Shown: in pieces, positions 16,526 to 24,772 of the stretch
How positions within the stretch are numbered: position 1 is the first letter of the stretch
How the letters are laid out: every line of letters starts with the position of its first letter
Source of the DNA: a bacterium
GTDB lineage: Bacteria; Oederibacteriota; CAKKQC01
Length of the DNA stretch: 64,000 nt
Direction: 5' to 3'
NCBI GenBank assembly: GCA_919901855.1
Contig: CAKKQC010000041.1
Span: 9,419-73,418, forward strand
Notes under the pieces: generated by a model
What the model saw: the letters and a program-made list of their open reading frames with translations, nothing else
Database searches by the model: none
What the model was told of the DNA's origin: nothing
Made by a program: the position numbers and the translations under genes

Positions 16526-17062
16526 ATGGCCCCGGAAGATAGGATCCACCCGGTCTCGCGGCGGGACGGGATCGATTACTGGCGCGAGACTACATGTCCC
16601 GAGTGCGACGCGCCGGTCTTCGTGCTCGTGGACGAGCCCGGCGCCGCACCCGTCGACGACCTCGACACCTTCAAGCGGCATGTCTGCATGCCCCTGTTCC
16701 CCGTGGACCTCGGGAAGATCCCGCCCGGGACCGCGGAGGCGTTCCGATCCGCCGTCGAAGCCGCGTTCGGCAAGAAGCTCGTCCGGTTCCCCGGGGTCTT
16801 CCGGCGCAAGGGGCTGCCGGTGTTCTTCACGCCCGAGTGGCAGCCCGCGCTCGGCCACGTGCCCCTGTTCTCGAAGTCCGACGTCCACCGGCCGTTGGAC
16901 GCGGCCTCACCCGTCTTCGTGCTGGTCCTGCCCCATCTCCAGAAGCACTTCACGAAGGGCGCGACCTCGTCGTTGCGCAAGTACTTCTTCTCCGCGAAGG
17001 GGATCACGAAGCACGAGCGCCACGGCCGCCGCCACGTGATCCTCTGGAAATGGCCGAGGTAG
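16526..17062 (+). CDS. Uncharacterised 178-residue protein with CPEC motif
   Basis: I do not recognise this family. It is a soluble protein with a CPEC pair (residues 24-27) near the start and a basic C-terminus (SAKGITKHERHGRRHVILWK). It begins 4 bases after the DUF4091 stop and is presumably co-translated. That it is a real gene is supported by the diverged second copy of its last 24 codons at 17751-17831, where the reading frame but not the stop is kept. It is the host gene of tail-duplication locus B. Confidence 0.7.
   Translation: MAPEDRIHPVSRRDGIDYWRETTCPECDAPVFVLVDEPGAAPVDDLDTFKRHVCMPLFPVDLGKIPPGTAEAFRSAVEAAFGKKLVRFPGVFRRKGLPVFFTPEWQPALGHVPLFSKSDVHRPLDAASPVFVLVLPHLQKHFTKGATSSLRKYFFSAKGITKHERHGRRHVILWKWPR
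16991..17062 (+). repeat. Tail repeat, locus B, copy 1
   Basis: The last 23 codons and TAG of the 178-residue protein. Copy 2 (17760-17831) matches at about 59 of 72 bases and 17 of 23 residues. Similarity extends weakly three codons further upstream. A DUF433/DUF5615 pair lies between. Confidence 0.85.
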
Positions 17063-17080
17063 GAAGAACGCCCGCCGACC

Positions 17081-17458
17081 CTACCCCGTGAGTTCCGGTG
17101 TGTCGTGAACCCGGATGCGGCCGGGCTCGACGATCCAGAGATTGCCGCCTGGCGAGTCGTTCCGTAACGCCCTGATGACCTGTTCGACCAGCAGGCGATA
17201 CGCCTCAATCGACGGCTTGGGATGCCGGAGAACTATCAGGCCGGCATGCCGACCGGCCGGATGCTCGAGGATATGGCCGAATCCGCGGTCTCCGGTCAGG
17301 ATGACTCTCCCCTCCCGCATGCAGGCTTCCACGATCTTCTCATCGGGAGACCCCTTCAAGCCTTCTTCGGCCACCGTGGTCACTTCGTGGCCCGCCTCAA
17401 CCAAGAGGGAGATATACTCCGGGCTCAAGTTCTCGTCGAGCTTGAGGCGGAGGGTCAG
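17081..17458 (-). CDS. DUF5615 PIN-like toxin
   Basis: A PIN-like ribonuclease of the DUF5615 family, partner of DUF433 antitoxins. The family starts with a Lys-x-Leu-Asp-Glu-Asn motif supplying the first acidic metal ligand. That motif is present here only if translation starts at the CTG at 17458, which overlaps the antitoxin stop. The next in-frame start, TTG at 17428, would delete it. Further family marks are AGHEVTTVAEEGLKG, SPDEKIVEAC and VILTGDRGFGHI (second acidic group). Length from 17458 is 125 residues. It is co-transcribed behind DUF433 and runs tail to tail with the 178-residue gene. Confidence 0.82.
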   Translation of the reverse strand: MTLRLKLDENLSPEYISLLVEAGHEVTTVAEEGLKGSPDEKIVEACMREGRVILTGDRGFGHILEHPAGRHAGLIVLRHPKPSIEAYRLLVEQVIRALRNDSPGGNLWIVEPGRIRVHDTPELTG

Positions 17459-17688
17459 GGAGCCGCCTCGACGGGGAGATCGTGCTCGCGCGCCAGTTCG
17501 GCCGCGTAGGCCAGGCAGGCCTGCACATCCTCACGCACGATCGACGGATAGGCGGCCAGCACGCGATCTACGGAATCGCCGTTGGCGACAAACTGAATGA
17601 TCATCCACGCAGGAATCCTCGTTCCCCTGATGCACGCCTGCCCATGACAGATGGCCGGGTCGACCGAAATACGATCCAACGGCTTCAT
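17455..17688 (-). CDS. DUF433 antitoxin
   Basis: A 77-residue protein with the DUF433 signature: RISVDPAICHGQACIRGTRI, a central helix-turn-helix-like part, and the DVQACLAYAAELAREHD helix. It neutralises DUF5615/PIN toxins and likely represses the operon through its DNA-binding half. The ATG at 17688 is preferred because GGAAGG lies upstream and family members begin at this point. A GTG at 17721 would add 11 residues but lies on the promoter side. A TAGAAT box and a 14-bp palindrome lie directly upstream. Confidence 0.85.
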   Translation of the reverse strand: MKPLDRISVDPAICHGQACIRGTRIPAWMIIQFVANGDSVDRVLAAYPSIVREDVQACLAYAAELAREHDLPVEAAP

Positions 17689-17711
17689 GTTCTCATCGCC
17701 TTCCTGGTGCA

Positions 17712-17735
17712 ATTCTACCACGCGCCAATTGGCGC
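17712..17735 (-). promoter_or_regulatory. Promoter and palindromic operator of TA pair B
   Basis: Minus-strand TAGAAT (17712-17717) is a good -10. A perfect 14-bp palindrome GCGCCAATTGGCGC (17722-17735) occupies the spacer, where a bound antitoxin dimer would block RNA polymerase. No -35 is visible. Confidence 0.6.
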
Positions 17736-17750
17736 ACCTCGATGCGGAGC

Positions 17751-17831
17751 CACTTTCCCTCAGCGAAGGGGATCACGAAGCACGGGCACCACGATCGCCG
17801 TCACGTCATCCCCCGGAAGCGGCCGCGGCAG
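17751..17831 (+). pseudogene. Tail repeat, locus B, copy 2
   Basis: A remnant of a gene end homologous to the 178-residue protein: SAKGITKHGHHDRRHVI against SAKGITKHERHGRRHVI. The stop TAG has become CAG and reading runs on, so this copy is no longer functional. It lies just upstream (relative to the TA genes) of the TA operator. Confidence 0.82.
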
Positions 17832-17846
17832 GGTCCCTCGGCGGCG

Positions 17847-18698
17847 CTACCGAATCGCCTCCTGCAGAACGTTCCACATGGGCTTGGATCTGGGGAGCAT
17901 GTCCTCGGTGAAGAACCACCAGAAGTAGCCGCCCACATAGCGGGGGGCGTCGACCTTGAGCCCGTAGTACGTGCGCAGGTGCGCGGGCTTGAGCTTCGCC
18001 TTCTCGTGGCCGACCTCGCCGAAGCCGACCTTGGCGCCCGGAAACTCGGCCCCCAGCCGCCGGAAGACGGGACTCCAGTCTGAAAGAGACGGGCAGTAGA
18101 CGCTGAGCAGGACGTAGTCCACGTTGCGCCGGAGTTCCGGGGTCAGGTACTTCGCCACCCACTCCCAGACCGCGCCGCGCGTCTCGTCCCCGCAGTCCCA
18201 GTACAGGGTCAACGCCGTCCGGCCGCCCCGGGCCTTAATGAACGAGTTCGCCCATACTACTTTGGCGGCCGTGTCCTCGTGCTTCCCCAGCCAGTCGCCG
18301 TTCACCTCGTTCCCGACCTCCCAGATGTTCACGAGGTCGCGCAGGCCGTGGTAGTAGTCGCGCGTGGCCGCCTGAAAGCTCGCGAGGTCGACCTTCTTCA
18401 TGTAGTACGAGTCGCACAGCTCGCCCATGATCCACGCGTGCCTGGCGATCCGGACCATCGCCGGCCGGTATTCCGCGGCGGTCGTCCCGGGATCGAAGAC
18501 GATGCGCGCCGTCAGCCGGGACCGGAAGCCCTGGAGCGCGGCCTCGATCTCGTCGATCCGCCCGACGCTGTCGATCGTGATCCCCCAGACCGGGGCCGGC
18601 ACGTCCGGGGGGCCGGACCGCCGGACCACGGCCAGCACGGCCAGCGCGAGCACGAGCACTCCCGCGAATACGGCGATCGCCAGTCGCGGTCCCGTCAC
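17847..18698 (-). CDS. Membrane-anchored clan-A glycoside hydrolase-like protein
   Basis: A 283-residue protein with an N-terminal membrane segment (LAIAVFAGVLVLALAVLAVV) and a TIM-barrel domain. IWEVGNEVNG carries the Asn-Glu acid/base of clan GH-A, and VGFGEVGHEK about 85 residues later offers the nucleophile Glu. Overall it resembles GH5/GH39/GH53-type folds without a clear family. The GTG start overlaps the lipid kinase stop (GTGA) and follows GGGGGAGAGCC, the same ribosome-binding stretch as the first GH2 gene. It acts outside the cytoplasmic membrane. Confidence 0.75.
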   Translation of the reverse strand: MTGPRLAIAVFAGVLVLALAVLAVVRRSGPPDVPAPVWGITIDSVGRIDEIEAALQGFRSRLTARIVFDPGTTAAEYRPAMVRIARHAWIMGELCDSYYMKKVDLASFQAATRDYYHGLRDLVNIWEVGNEVNGDWLGKHEDTAAKVVWANSFIKARGGRTALTLYWDCGDETRGAVWEWVAKYLTPELRRNVDYVLLSVYCPSLSDWSPVFRRLGAEFPGAKVGFGEVGHEKAKLKPAHLRTYYGLKVDAPRYVGGYFWWFFTEDMLPRSKPMWNVLQEAIR

Positions 18699-19630
18699 GG
18701 CTCTCCCCCGAGCGGCATGAAGAGTCTGAGGCCGCCGCGCAGGACCCGGAGCTCGATCCGGATGACGCCGGAATACTGCTCGCCATCGACGGCGACCGTA
18801 CGCGCGACGGGCAGGAGCACCGACATCCGGCGGGCGAGCTGGGGGGTGACGGCCGCGCGGGCGACGGGCAGGCGAAGGTACACGCGCGCGGCTGTCGCGA
18901 CCGCGTGCAGGACGCGGCGAGCCGGCCCCGCGGACAGCTCCAGGACCTCCATCCGGCCGTCGCATGGGTCCGCGTCCGGGAACAGGGGAACGGTCATCAC
19001 GTGCCGCGTGTTGCCGGCGAGCAGGCCCGTGAGCGTCTTCCGGGCCCAGCGGCCGCCGTCGACGCTCACCGACACCTCGAACCGAGGCGGGCGCAGGCCC
19101 AGGACGGCGGCGGCTGCGGGGTACGCGGCGGCACCGAGGTCGGATGCCCACTTCGCCGCGAGCTCCGCAATGCGGGCAGGCCATCCGACGGCTACGGAGG
19201 CCACGGCCCGGCACCGGCGCACGGTCCCGTCCCGGCGGCGCAGGATCACGGCGATGAGGTCCACTTTGCCCGTCCGCGCCGTCTCGATCCCGCCGCAGGC
19301 GTCGGCCAGGGTCGGCATTCCGAGGTCGCGTCCGAGCGAGATCGCGGTCCCCGTCGGAACGATCGAGACCGACTGCGAGGTGATGTCCATTCCCGACACG
19401 ACCTCGTGGAGGGTGCCGTCGCCGCCGAAGACAATGTAGCCCACCTCGTGGCGGAAGGTCCGGGCCCACTCCTCGCCGTGGCCGCGGCGCAGGGTCAGGT
19501 AGGCGGAGCCGAACGGCTCGCTGTGCAGGGACTGGCGGATCTCCATGAACCGGGCCTTCGGGAGGCCGGGTCCGGCGGCGGCATTCACTATCGCGACGAT
19601 GCGCCGGGGACGGGCCAAGCCGTCCATCAC
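18695..19630 (-). CDS. Diacylglycerol kinase-family lipid kinase
   Basis: A 311-residue protein of the DAGK/YegS/sphingosine-kinase family, which phosphorylates lipid hydroxyl groups with ATP at the inner membrane. The nucleotide loop reads FGGDGTLHEVVSG and is followed by IVPTGTAISLGRDLGMP, where PLGTGNDFAR is the usual form, so this copy is slightly divergent. The C-terminal beta-sandwich domain with VDGEQYSG is complete. It overlaps the downstream glycosidase gene by four bases, which hints at an envelope-lipid or glycolipid role. Confidence 0.88.
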   Translation of the reverse strand: MMDGLARPRRIVAIVNAAAGPGLPKARFMEIRQSLHSEPFGSAYLTLRRGHGEEWARTFRHEVGYIVFGGDGTLHEVVSGMDITSQSVSIVPTGTAISLGRDLGMPTLADACGGIETARTGKVDLIAVILRRRDGTVRRCRAVASVAVGWPARIAELAAKWASDLGAAAYPAAAAVLGLRPPRFEVSVSVDGGRWARKTLTGLLAGNTRHVMTVPLFPDADPCDGRMEVLELSAGPARRVLHAVATAARVYLRLPVARAAVTPQLARRMSVLLPVARTVAVDGEQYSGVIRIELRVLRGGLRLFMPLGGEP

Positions 19631-19699
19631 TTCACCTTCTGCGGAAGCGCGTCGAAGACCCCATCATTCCCGCATCACCTTCGACGACGGTGACGTCCG

Positions 19700-20947
19700 T
19701 CACCGGCGCCGCATGCCACCGCCCCGGCCACGCTGGCCGGGACGCCTCGTCGGAATATAGAAGGGCCGCGGGTGGTACGAGCCCGCGACCGTCGACTTCT
19801 TGTACGTGAAGTCGGGCAGGAGGACGCGCGGGAGGCGGTGGTTCAGGATGCGCTCGACCGCCGTGATCCAGGGCTCCTCCTCGGGGGCCATGAGCGTGAA
19901 CGCGTCGCCCTCGGCCTCCGCCCGGCCCGTCCGCCCGATCCGGTGGATGTAGTTCTCGGGCTCCTCGGGGATGTCGTAGTTGATGACATGCGAGATGTCC
20001 TCGATGTCGAGGCCCCGCGCCGCGATGTCCGTCGCGACCAGGACCTGGTGGGCGCCGCGACGGAAGCTCTCGAGCGCGGCGACACGCTCGGACTGGCTCC
20101 GGTCGCCGTGCATGACGGCGGCCCGGATGCCGGCCTTCCCCAGCGATTCCGCGATGCGGTCGGCCCGGTCCTTGGTCCGGGTGAAGAGCAGGACCGACTT
20201 GCCCGCCCCCATGTCGCGCATGAGCCGCAGGAGGAGCTCGAGCTTCTGCTCGTGGATGACGGGATAGACGGCGTGCCGGATCCCGGCGGGCACGGAGGTC
20301 GTCCCGGCGCCGACCTGGACCCGGACCGGGTTCTTGCAGATCTGCTCGCTCATCCGCAGGGTCTCGGGCGGCAGGGTCGCGGAGAAGATGAGGTTCTGCC
20401 GCTGGATCGGGAGCAGGGACAGGATGCGGCGGACGTCCGGCAGGAAGCCCATGTCCATCATCCGGTCGGCCTCGTCGAGCACGAAGATCTCGATCTCGAG
20501 CAGCTTCAGCCGTCCGGACTGCGCGTGGTCGAGGAGCCGGCCCGGGGTGGCCGAGATCACGTCCACGCCCGCGGTCAAGGCCCGGATCTGGGGCGGGAAC
20601 GCGACGCCGCCGTAGATGGCGACCCCCCGGACCTGGGTGTGCTTCGAGAGCATCTCGATGTGGTCAGCGGACTGCTGGGCCAGCTCCCGGGTCGGGGCCA
20701 CGATCAGGGCCCGGGGGCCCCGCCGGCGCGTGCTCGCGAGCAGGCGGTTCAGGATGGGGAGCACGAAAGCCGCCGTCTTGCCGGTCCCCGTCTGCGCGCT
20801 TGCGATCACGTCCTTGCCTTCGAGGATCGGGGGAATCGCCTGCTCCTGCACGGGCGTAGGGCGCAGGTATCCCATCTCACGGACGCCCTTGAGAACGCGC
20901 GGATCGAGGCCGAGTTCGTCGAATGTCACAGGATTCTGTTCTATCAC
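19700..20947 (-). CDS. rhlE: DEAD-box RNA helicase, RhlE-like
   Basis: A 415-residue ATP-dependent RNA helicase with all motifs: Q-motif near RPTPVQEQAIPPIL, Walker A AQTGTGKTA, DEAD box in FVLDEADRMMDMGF, SAT in IFSATLPPE, and HRIGRTGR in the second RecA domain. The tail (RRPGQRGRGGGMRRR) is basic and Gly/Arg-rich for RNA binding. The start is uncertain: GTG at 20947 or GTG at 20929, the latter giving the usual TFDELGL beginning. It likely helps RNA decay or ribosome assembly. It stands alone, divergent from the TPR-TlpA gene. Confidence 0.93.
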   Translation of the reverse strand: MIEQNPVTFDELGLDPRVLKGVREMGYLRPTPVQEQAIPPILEGKDVIASAQTGTGKTAAFVLPILNRLLASTRRRGPRALIVAPTRELAQQSADHIEMLSKHTQVRGVAIYGGVAFPPQIRALTAGVDVISATPGRLLDHAQSGRLKLLEIEIFVLDEADRMMDMGFLPDVRRILSLLPIQRQNLIFSATLPPETLRMSEQICKNPVRVQVGAGTTSVPAGIRHAVYPVIHEQKLELLLRLMRDMGAGKSVLLFTRTKDRADRIAESLGKAGIRAAVMHGDRSQSERVAALESFRRGAHQVLVATDIAARGLDIEDISHVINYDIPEEPENYIHRIGRTGRAEAEGDAFTLMAPEEEPWITAVERILNHRLPRVLLPDFTYKKSTVAGSYHPRPFYIPTRRPGQRGRGGGMRRR

Positions 20948-20993
20948 ACTTTCCCCGGCCGCCGGGTCCCCGGGGCCCCGGGCCCCCGCGGTG

Positions 20994-20999
20994 TATACT
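20994..20999 (+). promoter_or_regulatory. -10 box of the TPR-TlpA gene
   Basis: TATACT followed by exactly 7 bases and the ATG at 21007, with no Shine-Dalgarno between. A leaderless-type promoter. Confidence 0.55.
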
Positions 21000-21006
21000 T
21001 GGCGCC

Positions 21007-21939
21007 ATGGAACCGGAAACCGGCGGAGCGCTGGTCGAGGCCGGCCGCCTGCTCGAGGCCGGCGACCTCGACGGCGCCGTGCGCGCCTGCCAGCGGGCGC
21101 TGCGCATCATGCCCGGATCGTTTCCCGCGCACCTGCGGCTCACGCAGATCTACGGGCGGAAGTTCCTCCGCTCCCGGGACCCCGTGGTACGGCGGCTGGC
21201 GGAGCGGGAGTTCGCGGAAGCGATGCGGCTCGCGCCGGCGGACGAGACCGTGCATAACGCCCTCTTCGACGTCGCCGTCGAGACCGGGCAGGCGGACGCC
21301 CTGCGGGCCCGGTACCTCGGGGAGTGGGCCGGCCTGCCGTTCGCGAAGCCGGCCGTCCGGCGGCTCGAGGAGTCCGGTCCCGTGCTCGAGCCCATCCAGG
21401 ATCCCGAGACCGACCCCCTGCGCAAGATCGCCATCGGCACCGTCTTCGTCATCGTCGCCAGCCTCGCGTGGCAGTTCGGTCCCCCGCTCTGGCACATGCT
21501 CGAGAGGAGGATGGCGCCCCCGGGCGACCCGGCGCTCCAGTTCGCCCTCGACGACCTGTCGGGCCACCGGGTCGCGCTCGCGGACTTCCGCGGCAAGGCG
21601 GTCGTCGTCGTGGACTTCTGGGCGACCTGGTGCGGGCCGTGCCGCGCGAGCCTGCCCGCCCTGCACAACCTCCGCAAGAAGTACCGGGGCCAGGGCGTCG
21701 AGGTCCTGAACCTCAGCCTGGACGACGACCCCTCGGTGGTGGCACCCTACCTCGCCCAGGAGCAGCTCGACCTCTGGGTCCTCCTCGACCGGGGCCACGC
21801 CGTCGCCCGGGCGTGGGGGGTCTCGGGAATCCCGAGCATCTTCGTCATCGACAAGAACGGCATGAAGCGCGAGCAATTCGTGGGATACAGTCCGGACCTC
21901 GAGGCCCGGATCGAACAGCTCGTCAACGAGCTCCGGTGA
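21007..21939 (+). CDS. TPR-transmembrane-TlpA/ResA thiol-disulfide oxidoreductase fusion
   Basis: A 310-residue protein. Residues 1-110 form TPR-like helices, a single membrane segment (IAIGTVFVIVASLAWQF) lies at about residues 140-157, and residues 175-310 are a TlpA/ResA-type thioredoxin with DFWATWCGPCRASLP and the cis-Pro loop GVSGIPSIFVIDKNG. The topology implies TPR in the cytoplasm and thioredoxin domain in the periplasm, where such proteins reduce cytochrome c or envelope disulfides. The start is fixed by the -10 box. Having TPR on the other side of the membrane from the redox domain is unusual. Confidence 0.85.
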   Translation: MEPETGGALVEAGRLLEAGDLDGAVRACQRALRIMPGSFPAHLRLTQIYGRKFLRSRDPVVRRLAEREFAEAMRLAPADETVHNALFDVAVETGQADALRARYLGEWAGLPFAKPAVRRLEESGPVLEPIQDPETDPLRKIAIGTVFVIVASLAWQFGPPLWHMLERRMAPPGDPALQFALDDLSGHRVALADFRGKAVVVVDFWATWCGPCRASLPALHNLRKKYRGQGVEVLNLSLDDDPSVVAPYLAQEQLDLWVLLDRGHAVARAWGVSGIPSIFVIDKNGMKREQFVGYSPDLEARIEQLVNELR

Positions 21940-21942
21940 CTC

Positions 21943-22416
21943 CTATTTCATTCCCTTTCCCATCATCTCGCTGAACTCGATCGCGCGGTTCTCGGACCGG
22001 CGCGTGGCCACGGCCTTGCGCATCATGTCGCCGATGAACGGGTTAGACATGATCACCTTGCGGAACGTGGACCGGAGGAGGGTGAACACGAGGCCGTCCT
22101 CGAGGCAGATCACGGACGCGCTCCGCGGCTCGTCGCTGATCAGGGACATTTCGCCGAAGAACTCGCCCGGGCCGAGCGTGGCGACCTGCTGGTCGATGAG
22201 CTTGCGCTTCAGGAACACGCCGACCGCGCCCGTGGAGATGATATAGAAGATCTCGCCGGTCTTGCCCTCGGTGATCATGATCTCGTCCTTGACCATGTTC
22301 GCCTTGTCGAACCCCAGCAGGAGGGCGTTGAGCTCGCTCGGCTGGAGATGGGCGAACCAATCAAGTTTTTCGAGGACGGTCTTGATCGAATCCTTGTCGC
22401 TCTGGCTCAGGCTCAT
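21943..22416 (-). CDS. Single-domain cyclic-nucleotide-binding protein
   Basis: A 157-residue protein holding one CRP-type cNMP-binding beta-roll: VKDEIMITEGKTGEIFYI, the phosphate cassette GPGEFFGEMSLISDEPRSAS, and a C-terminal helix. There is no DNA-binding domain, so it acts through protein contacts. GGGAGG lies 7 bases before the ATG. A TAGAAT box further upstream (22449-22454 region) could be its promoter. It ends 3 bases from the convergent TPR-TlpA stop. Confidence 0.85.
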   Translation of the reverse strand: MSLSQSDKDSIKTVLEKLDWFAHLQPSELNALLLGFDKANMVKDEIMITEGKTGEIFYIISTGAVGVFLKRKLIDQQVATLGPGEFFGEMSLISDEPRSASVICLEDGLVFTLLRSTFRKVIMSNPFIGDMMRKAVATRRSENRAIEFSEMMGKGMK

Positions 22417-22475
22417 TTCATCGCCTCCCGAATATCCGGCTGGCGGTATTCTACCACCCGCCCGCGGCGCGCTTT

Positions 22476-23543
22476 CTAGGCGCTCGCCTTCACGAACTGC
22501 CGGTAGATCTCCTCGAGGGTCCGGACGTCCACGACTGCGTCCGCGGCCGGGGACCGGAACGGCGCGCCCGTGGTCAAGCACTCGGCGAAATGCTTCAACT
22601 CCTCCTTGAACGCCCAGGGCCAGCCCTGGACCGCGAAGTGCTCGGCGGCCACGGGCCCGTCCTTCCCCGCCACGTAGGTCTCGACGGTCGCCTGGCGGTT
22701 GGGCTGGAGGAGCGGCGGGGCGTGCGTCCGCACCCACCCCCGGTCGAAGTACACGGTCGTGTGCTCGTCCCAGGCGTGGTAGGCCACCGACCCCGACTCG
22801 ACGATCGTCCTGACCCCCGCGACCTCGAGGATCACGACGCCGTGCATGCCGTCGGAATCGAGGTCCACGTGCTTGACGACCGCCCGGTCCCCGGCGCCGA
22901 GCAGGAACCGGACGAGGTTGACGTTGTGCGTGTACTGCTGGAGGTAGCCGACGTACCGGTCGAAGTAGCCTTCCGGCATCCACGCCGGCCGGATCTTGGG
23001 CGGCGCCGGCACCGGCTCGTCGGACCCCTCGAACGGCGTGTCCAGCCCCGCCACCCAGTCGCCGCAGAACCCGTGCTGGCGCACGTACCGGATGGCCCCC
23101 AGCTCCCCGCTGGCCGCGTATCCGGCGATCAGGGCCTTCACCTTGAGGTTGCCGGAGTCGTAGCGCTTCATGTACGCGACCATGAGCCGCTTGCCGCTCT
23201 TCCGTTCCGCCTCCAGGATCCGCTCCCCCTGCTCCACCGACACCGCCATCGGCTTCTCCATGAGGACGTCCTTGCCCGCGAGCAGGAGGTCGCGCGCGAT
23301 CTCGCCCTGTCCGATGAAGTGCCCCGACACCATCACGGCCCGGATCGCGGGGTCCGCCGCCAGCGCCAGGTGGTCGGCGTAGAGCCTCGGAATCCGGAAC
23401 TTCTCCTGAATCCGCTTCCCCAGCTTCGGCCGCACCTCCGCCAGCGCCGCCAGCTCGATCTGCGGCAGCGAGCACAGGTTGGGAAGGTGGACCCTCTGCG
23501 CGAGATACCCCGCGCCCACGTATCCGAGTTTCAACGTCTCCAT
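22476..23543 (-). CDS. Gfo/Idh/MocA-family oxidoreductase
   Basis: A 355-residue NAD(P)-dependent sugar or cyclitol dehydrogenase family member. The Rossmann motif GYVGAGYLAQ lies at the N-terminus, and the catalytic EKP motif is in KDVLMEKPMAVS. The C-terminal sheet domain has the family's YLQQYTHNVNLVRFLLG segment with an active-site His. The ATG at 23543 lies 8 bases behind TAGCGT; a GTG two codons earlier is also open. It is divergent from the repeat lipoprotein gene. The substrate is unknown. Confidence 0.9.
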   Translation of the reverse strand: METLKLGYVGAGYLAQRVHLPNLCSLPQIELAALAEVRPKLGKRIQEKFRIPRLYADHLALAADPAIRAVMVSGHFIGQGEIARDLLLAGKDVLMEKPMAVSVEQGERILEAERKSGKRLMVAYMKRYDSGNLKVKALIAGYAASGELGAIRYVRQHGFCGDWVAGLDTPFEGSDEPVPAPPKIRPAWMPEGYFDRYVGYLQQYTHNVNLVRFLLGAGDRAVVKHVDLDSDGMHGVVILEVAGVRTIVESGSVAYHAWDEHTTVYFDRGWVRTHAPPLLQPNRQATVETYVAGKDGPVAAEHFAVQGWPWAFKEELKHFAECLTTGAPFRSPAADAVVDVRTLEEIYRQFVKASA

Positions 23544-23551
23544 GGTCACTT

Positions 23552-23561
23552 ACGCTAGACT
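23552..23561. promoter_or_regulatory. Overlapping divergent -10 boxes
   Basis: Minus strand TAGCGT (23552-23557) stands 8 bases before the oxidoreductase ATG. Plus strand TAGACT (23556-23561) stands 9 bases before the lipoprotein ATG. The two boxes overlap by two bases, so the promoters should exclude each other. Confidence 0.45.
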
Positions 23562-23570
23562 CTCCAGAGG

Positions 23571-24755
23571 ATGATTTCAAGGCGCTGGATCGCCCCGGGC
23601 TTCGCCGCCGCTCTCCTCGCCGGCTGTGCCGGCCCCGCCGCCGTCCCCGAGGCCCGCCCCCCGAGGAAACTGCAGTCCGTGCTTCATATCGACGCGTTCA
23701 CCCCCGACGGCTCGCTCGTCCGGTGCTGGACCTTCGGCGAGAACGTGCCGTGGGACGCCGCCGCCGTCGCGGTCAACCGCGTGGGCTGGATCACGACCGC
23801 GTTCTCCACCCGGCCCCGGACGCCGCAGGGACGCCCCTCCTCGCTGATCATGGCCACCGATTCCGACAACGGGCTCGTGTGGTCCACGACCGTGGACGGC
23901 GACGCCGGATGCATCGAGGCCGTAACCGGGTTCGCCCTCGACCACCAGGGCGGCACCTGGGTCGCGTCGAAGGAGGTGCCGGGGTTCCCGGGCGCCGCCT
24001 CTCCCTCCTGGGTCCTCCGGCGGTTCGGTCCCCGGGGCCGGCTAGAGTGGAGCCGCAGCGCCTGCTTCGGCTCCTGCGCCGGGATCGTGACCGCGCTGGT
24101 CCCCGCCGGCAAGCGCGAGCTCGTGGTCGCGGGAATCGAGGAGAAGGTCTCGGTCGTGGCCCGGTTCCCCGAGGCCGGCTACCCCGTCTGGTCCTGGATC
24201 GACGAGGGCGCCCATCTCGTCTCGCTCGCCACCGACGGCTCGGGCTCCGTCTACGCGTGCGGCGTCCGTCCGATGAACGGCGGCGAGGCGTGGGAGATCG
24301 TCAAGCTCGGAGCCGCCGGGGAGGTCGTCTGGACGCGCACGTACTCGGGCCGCGCCCACCTGATCCACCCCGCCCGCGCCAACTCGATCGCCGTGGACGC
24401 GGCGGGCTGCGTCATCGTCGGCGGCTCCGAGACCGGCCCCTCGCTGCCCCCCGGCGAGGACTGGCTCCTGCGCAAGTACTCGCCCGGCGGCGACCTCCTG
24501 TGGGAACGCTCGTGGAACGGCCTCGACAACCGGCTGGACCTATCCGCCGACGCCATCCGCGCCGTCGCCGCCGACACGGCCGGGAACATCTACGCCCTCG
24601 GGGACACCCGGATCAACGACGGCGACCCGCTACCCCTGCTCCGCAAGTACTCGGCCGCGGGCGACATCCTCTGGACCCGCACCGCGCCCGGCACCGCCGC
24701 CCTCGCCCTCACCATCGACGGCCGCATCGTCGCCGCCGGCGTCACGAGGTTCTGA
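23571..24755 (+). CDS. Repeat (SBBP/beta-propeller-like) lipoprotein
   Basis: A 394-residue lipoprotein (lipobox LLAGC near residue 18). Repeats of the form LLRKYSPGGDLLWERSWNG and IVKLGAAGEVVWTRTYSG, each followed by an AVDAAGCVIVGG strand, are SBBP-type propeller blades. A paralogue lies at 36447-37748. The protein is probably exposed at the cell surface or in the periplasm; binding partner unknown. It is followed after 17 bases by the convergent GT-C gene. Confidence 0.78.
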   Translation: MISRRWIAPGFAAALLAGCAGPAAVPEARPPRKLQSVLHIDAFTPDGSLVRCWTFGENVPWDAAAVAVNRVGWITTAFSTRPRTPQGRPSSLIMATDSDNGLVWSTTVDGDAGCIEAVTGFALDHQGGTWVASKEVPGFPGAASPSWVLRRFGPRGRLEWSRSACFGSCAGIVTALVPAGKRELVVAGIEEKVSVVARFPEAGYPVWSWIDEGAHLVSLATDGSGSVYACGVRPMNGGEAWEIVKLGAAGEVVWTRTYSGRAHLIHPARANSIAVDAAGCVIVGGSETGPSLPPGEDWLLRKYSPGGDLLWERSWNGLDNRLDLSADAIRAVAADTAGNIYALGDTRINDGDPLPLLRKYSAAGDILWTRTAPGTAALALTIDGRIVAAGVTRF

Positions 24756-24772
24756 GGGGAAGGGACGGTCAG

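Noticed and set aside
17742-18083. Plus-strand frame of 113 codons as a gene
   Set aside because: It is the stop-less tail copy of locus B running into sequence antisense to the glycosidase gene.
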